DNA from: Candidatus Peregrinibacteria bacterium
Lineage (GTDB): Bacteria; Patescibacteriota; Gracilibacteria; UM-FILTER-43-11
DNA: 8,425 bases
Reading direction: 5' to 3'
Assembly: GCA_016220125.1 (NCBI GenBank)
Contig: JACRIF010000025.1
Coordinates: forward strand, 1 to 8,425
The position numbers were made by a program, and so were the translations under genes. The notes under the pieces were generated by a model, which worked only from the letters and a program-made list of their open reading frames with translations, ran no database searches and had not been told where the DNA came from. Positions 6,539-8,425 of this stretch are shown here, one piece after another; position 1 is the stretch's first letter, and every line of letters starts with the position of its first letter.

Positions 6539-7486
6539 ATGTCGGTCATCCATGTGCGCGGACTGCGCAAAAAATACGGGGAGCACGAGGCCCTCAAGGG
6601 GCTGTCATTTGATATTGAAAAGGGTGAAGTGGTCGGTTTTTTGGGCCCCAACGGCGCCGGGAAAACCACCACCATGAAGATTCTCACCTGCACCATGAGC
6701 GCCACCAGCGGAGAGGCCCATGTGGCGGGCCATGATTGCCTGCGCGAATCCATGGCGGTTCGTCGCACCATCGGCTATTTGCCCGAGAACAATCCGCTTT
6801 ACACGGAAATGACGGTGGCGGAGTACCTTCTTTATATGGCTGAACTGCATGGGGTAGCCCAAGAACACACCTTGGAGCGTCTGGGTGTTGTCGCGGGTGA
6901 ATGCGGCATCAAGGACCGGCTCAATGATTCGATCGGCACCCTTTCCAAGGGCTACCGCCAACGCGTCGGGATTGCCGCCGCCCTGATCCATGACCCCGAG
7001 ATCCTTATCTTAGACGAGCCAACGGTCGGCTTGGACCCGAACCAGATCATCGAAATCCGGAACCTCATCAAGAAGATGGGGCAGGAGAAGACCGTGGTCC
7101 TGTGCAGCCACATCCTGGCCGAGGTCGAGCTGACCTGCAATCGCATCATGATCGTCAACGAGGGGCAGATCGTCGCCTCTGGAACCCCGGGCGAGCTCCG
7201 CAACTTGGTCGAGGGGCACGCCAATCTGAAATTGGTGATCCGCGGGGACAAACGCAAGGCCATGACGGTCCTGAAGGAGGTTCCCGGAGTGAAAGATGTC
7301 AAAGCCCTGCCCGCCAAGGAAAAAGGCGCCCATCTTTTTGAGGTGTCCACGGCGAAAAAGAAGGATCTGCGCGAGGCGATCACCCAAGCCATTTTCACCC
7401 ACGAACTCATTTTGCTCGAAATCCACAAGGAGACGGTTTCACTGGAGGCGATTTTCAATCAGGTTACCAATAGCGATAAGCAGTAA
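6539..7486 (+). CDS. ABC transporter ATP-binding protein, GldA-like
   Basis: This 315-residue ATPase powers an ABC-2 type exporter and should act at the inner face of the membrane with the permease encoded next. Motifs in order are Walker A GPNGAGKTT (36-44), the Q-loop position in GYLPENNPLY (Glu83 in place of Gln, as I recall for this subgroup), signature LSKGYRQR (135-142), Walker B ILILDEP (155-161), D-loop GLDP (164-167) and the switch histidine His191. A C-terminal extension of about 100 residues (from about 220) resembles the accessory domain seen in drug- and Gld-type exporters. The substrate cannot be told from sequence. The ATG at 6539 fits the usual N-terminus and follows a good promoter. 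The last codons (AAT AGC GAT AAG CAG TAA) run into a 7-bp tandem repeat, so the stop codon is part of the repeat. Confidence 0.93.
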   Translation: MSVIHVRGLRKKYGEHEALKGLSFDIEKGEVVGFLGPNGAGKTTTMKILTCTMSATSGEAHVAGHDCLRESMAVRRTIGYLPENNPLYTEMTVAEYLLYMAELHGVAQEHTLERLGVVAGECGIKDRLNDSIGTLSKGYRQRVGIAAALIHDPEILILDEPTVGLDPNQIIEIRNLIKKMGQEKTVVLCSHILAEVELTCNRIMIVNEGQIVASGTPGELRNLVEGHANLKLVIRGDKRKAMTVLKEVPGVKDVKALPAKEKGAHLFEVSTAKKKDLREAITQAIFTHELILLEIHKETVSLEAIFNQVTNSDKQ

Positions 7487-7521
7487 GCGATAAGCGGTAA
7501 GTCGTAAGAGCTAAGCAACAC
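7473..7521. repeat. Seven 7-bp tandem repeats across the ATPase stop codon
   Basis: Seven consecutive 7-bp units run GCGATAA, GCAGTAA, GCGATAA, GCGGTAA, GTCGTAA, GAGCTAA, GCAACAC. Six carry TAA at the same place. The second supplies the stop codon of the upstream ATPase gene (7484-7486). With a 7-bp period the TAA falls in all three frames. The tract ends 6 bp before the permease ATG. Confidence 0.85.
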
Positions 7522-7527
7522 TCAATT

Positions 7528-8250
7528 ATGAAGCTGAAGAATGCCAATGTCATCATGGGGAAGGAGTTGCGGGGGTATTTCAACTCTCCGCTGGCCTATA
7601 TTTTCATCACGGTTTTCCTGACGTTTTGCGCTTGGCTGTTTTTCAAGTCCTTTTTCCTGGACAACGTTGCCTCCCTGCGACCTTTCTTCTCCTTTCTTCC
7701 CTGGCCTTTCCTGGTTTTGATCCCCGCCCTGACCATGCGTTTGTGGGCCGAGGAGCAGAAAATGGGAACCCTTGAGGTTTTGCTGGCCAGCCCGATCACC
7801 GAGGCCGAGGCGGTCCTGGGGAAGTTCCTGGCCAGTTTCTCCTTTTTGGTCATCACCCTCCTCCTTTCGGGAATCCTGCCCCTCATTCTCTTTTTTGTGG
7901 GCAATCCCGATTGGGGCACGATCGTGGGCGGGTATCTGGGCGCCATTTTGCTGGGTGGCACTTTTTTGGCCATCGGCCTATGGATTTCGAGCCTCACCAG
8001 CAACCAGATCATCGCCTTTATTTTCTCCATTCTCGCGGTTTTCACGTTGTTCATCGTGGGCCACCCCCTCGTCCTCCAGACCGCACCGATGTCCCTTTTG
8101 CCTGTTTTGAAATACGTGGGCATGAGCTCCCATTACAACAGCATCCTGCGGGGCGTCATCGATAGCCGCGATATCCTTTACTACCTCACGGTCATTTGCC
8201 TTTTCCTCTATTTCAATGTGACCAGCCTGAAGAGCCGGAAGTGGCATTGA
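7528..8250 (+). CDS. ABC-2 type transporter permease, GldF-like
   Basis: This 240-residue integral membrane protein should form the translocation path driven by the upstream ATPase. Six membrane segments are visible at about 21-43, 52-70, 99-123, 131-153, 159-178 and 215-232. Between segments 2 and 3 lies the cytoplasmic motif RLWAEEQKMGTLEVLLASPIT (71-91), the coupling-type EExxGTLE segment typical of ABC-2 permeases of the Gld/Nos type. The lead segment MKLKNANVIMGKELRGYFNSP is also typical of that group. It starts 41 bp after the ATPase stop, across the tandem repeat, without a Shine-Dalgarno sequence, and stops with TGA. The next gene begins 64 bp later. The GldF label comes from architecture and gene order only; it does not imply gliding motility, since homologous trios occur in many non-gliding bacteria. 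Confidence 0.9.
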   Translation: MKLKNANVIMGKELRGYFNSPLAYIFITVFLTFCAWLFFKSFFLDNVASLRPFFSFLPWPFLVLIPALTMRLWAEEQKMGTLEVLLASPITEAEAVLGKFLASFSFLVITLLLSGILPLILFFVGNPDWGTIVGGYLGAILLGGTFLAIGLWISSLTSNQIIAFIFSILAVFTLFIVGHPLVLQTAPMSLLPVLKYVGMSSHYNSILRGVIDSRDILYYLTVICLFLYFNVTSLKSRKWH

Positions 8251-8255
8251 AATAT

Positions 8256-8283
8256 TAAGCTATAAGCAATAAGCGATAAGCAA
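8256..8283. repeat. Four 7-bp tandem repeats in the permease-GldG gap
   Basis: TAAGCTA, TAAGCAA, TAAGCGA and TAAGCAA follow one another without spacing, starting 6 bp after the permease stop. The word is the same as in the 7473-7521 tract, again with TAA in all three frames of the gene strand. Confidence 0.85.
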
Positions 8284-8314
8284 GCAGCTGGACCGATTTC
8301 TGATCGCAAATTCT

Positions 8315-8425
8315 ATGAATTTTCTCAAACGTTTCCAATTCGCCCGGGATTCCTACCTCATCACGATTCTGATTGTGGCGATCTCCGTGCTTTTCAATTT
8401 CATCGCCTCGCGTCATTTTTTCCGC
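8315..8425 (+). CDS. GldG-like ABC transporter auxiliary protein, N-terminal fragment (cut by window edge)
   Basis: The last 111 bases encode 37 residues that remain open to the edge. A short basic cytoplasmic start (MNFLKRFQFARDSY) is followed by one hydrophobic segment (LITILIVAISVLFNFIA, residues 15-31) and then SRHFFR. This is the expected start of GldG-family proteins, which have an N-terminal membrane anchor, then a motif of the type RxDLT, a large extracytoplasmic domain and a C-terminal anchor. The continuation is outside the window. Position after a GldA-like ATPase and GldF-like permease supports the call; the fragment alone would not. No Shine-Dalgarno sequence precedes the ATG. 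Confidence 0.65.
   Translation, partial: MNFLKRFQFARDSYLITILIVAISVLFNFIASRHFFR

Overview
This is a stretch of moderately GC-rich bacterial chromosome with two divergent gene blocks, one tRNA and a structured non-coding patch. The organism cannot be named from this window. Three features recall uncultivated Patescibacteria/CPR-type genomes (for example Peregrinibacteria): short degenerate tandem repeats between genes, start codons without Shine-Dalgarno sequences, and a palindrome whose translation reads SFAKASEG. That placement rests on memory and is tentative.

Minus-strand block (4175 down to 1): a housekeeping operon read ruvB, dnaG, rpoD. It runs from a strong TTGCCT/TATAAT promoter at 4147-4175. 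RuvB is the Holliday-junction branch-migration motor, DnaG is primase and RpoD is the main sigma factor. The dnaG-rpoD pair is the core of the classical macromolecular-synthesis operon, with ruvB placed in front. The sigma gene runs off the left edge. It carries an in-frame TAA at 654-656 between its region 1.1 domain and region 1.2, while the reading frame is otherwise intact on both sides.

Divergent single gene (4233-6002): a 589-residue, cysteine-free, soluble-looking protein of unknown function. Its promoter stands back-to-back with the ruvB promoter, and the two -35 boxes are one base apart.

Non-coding patch (6003-6538): a tRNA-Arg(UCU) with encoded CCA, a probable terminator, a run of four hairpins, a 15-bp repeat of the tRNA 3' end 203 bp downstream, an AT-rich terminator-like hairpin, and a good promoter.

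Plus-strand block (6539-8425): a Gld-type ABC export system. It comprises an ATPase (GldA-like), a six-helix ABC-2 permease (GldF-like) and the start of a membrane-anchored GldG-like auxiliary subunit cut by the right edge.

Degenerate 7-8 bp tandem repeats, most built on TAAG or AGTG cores, occur in every gap between neighbouring same-strand genes. A related GGACAC tract lies in the ruvB leader. All seven recognisable start codons lack a Shine-Dalgarno sequence.
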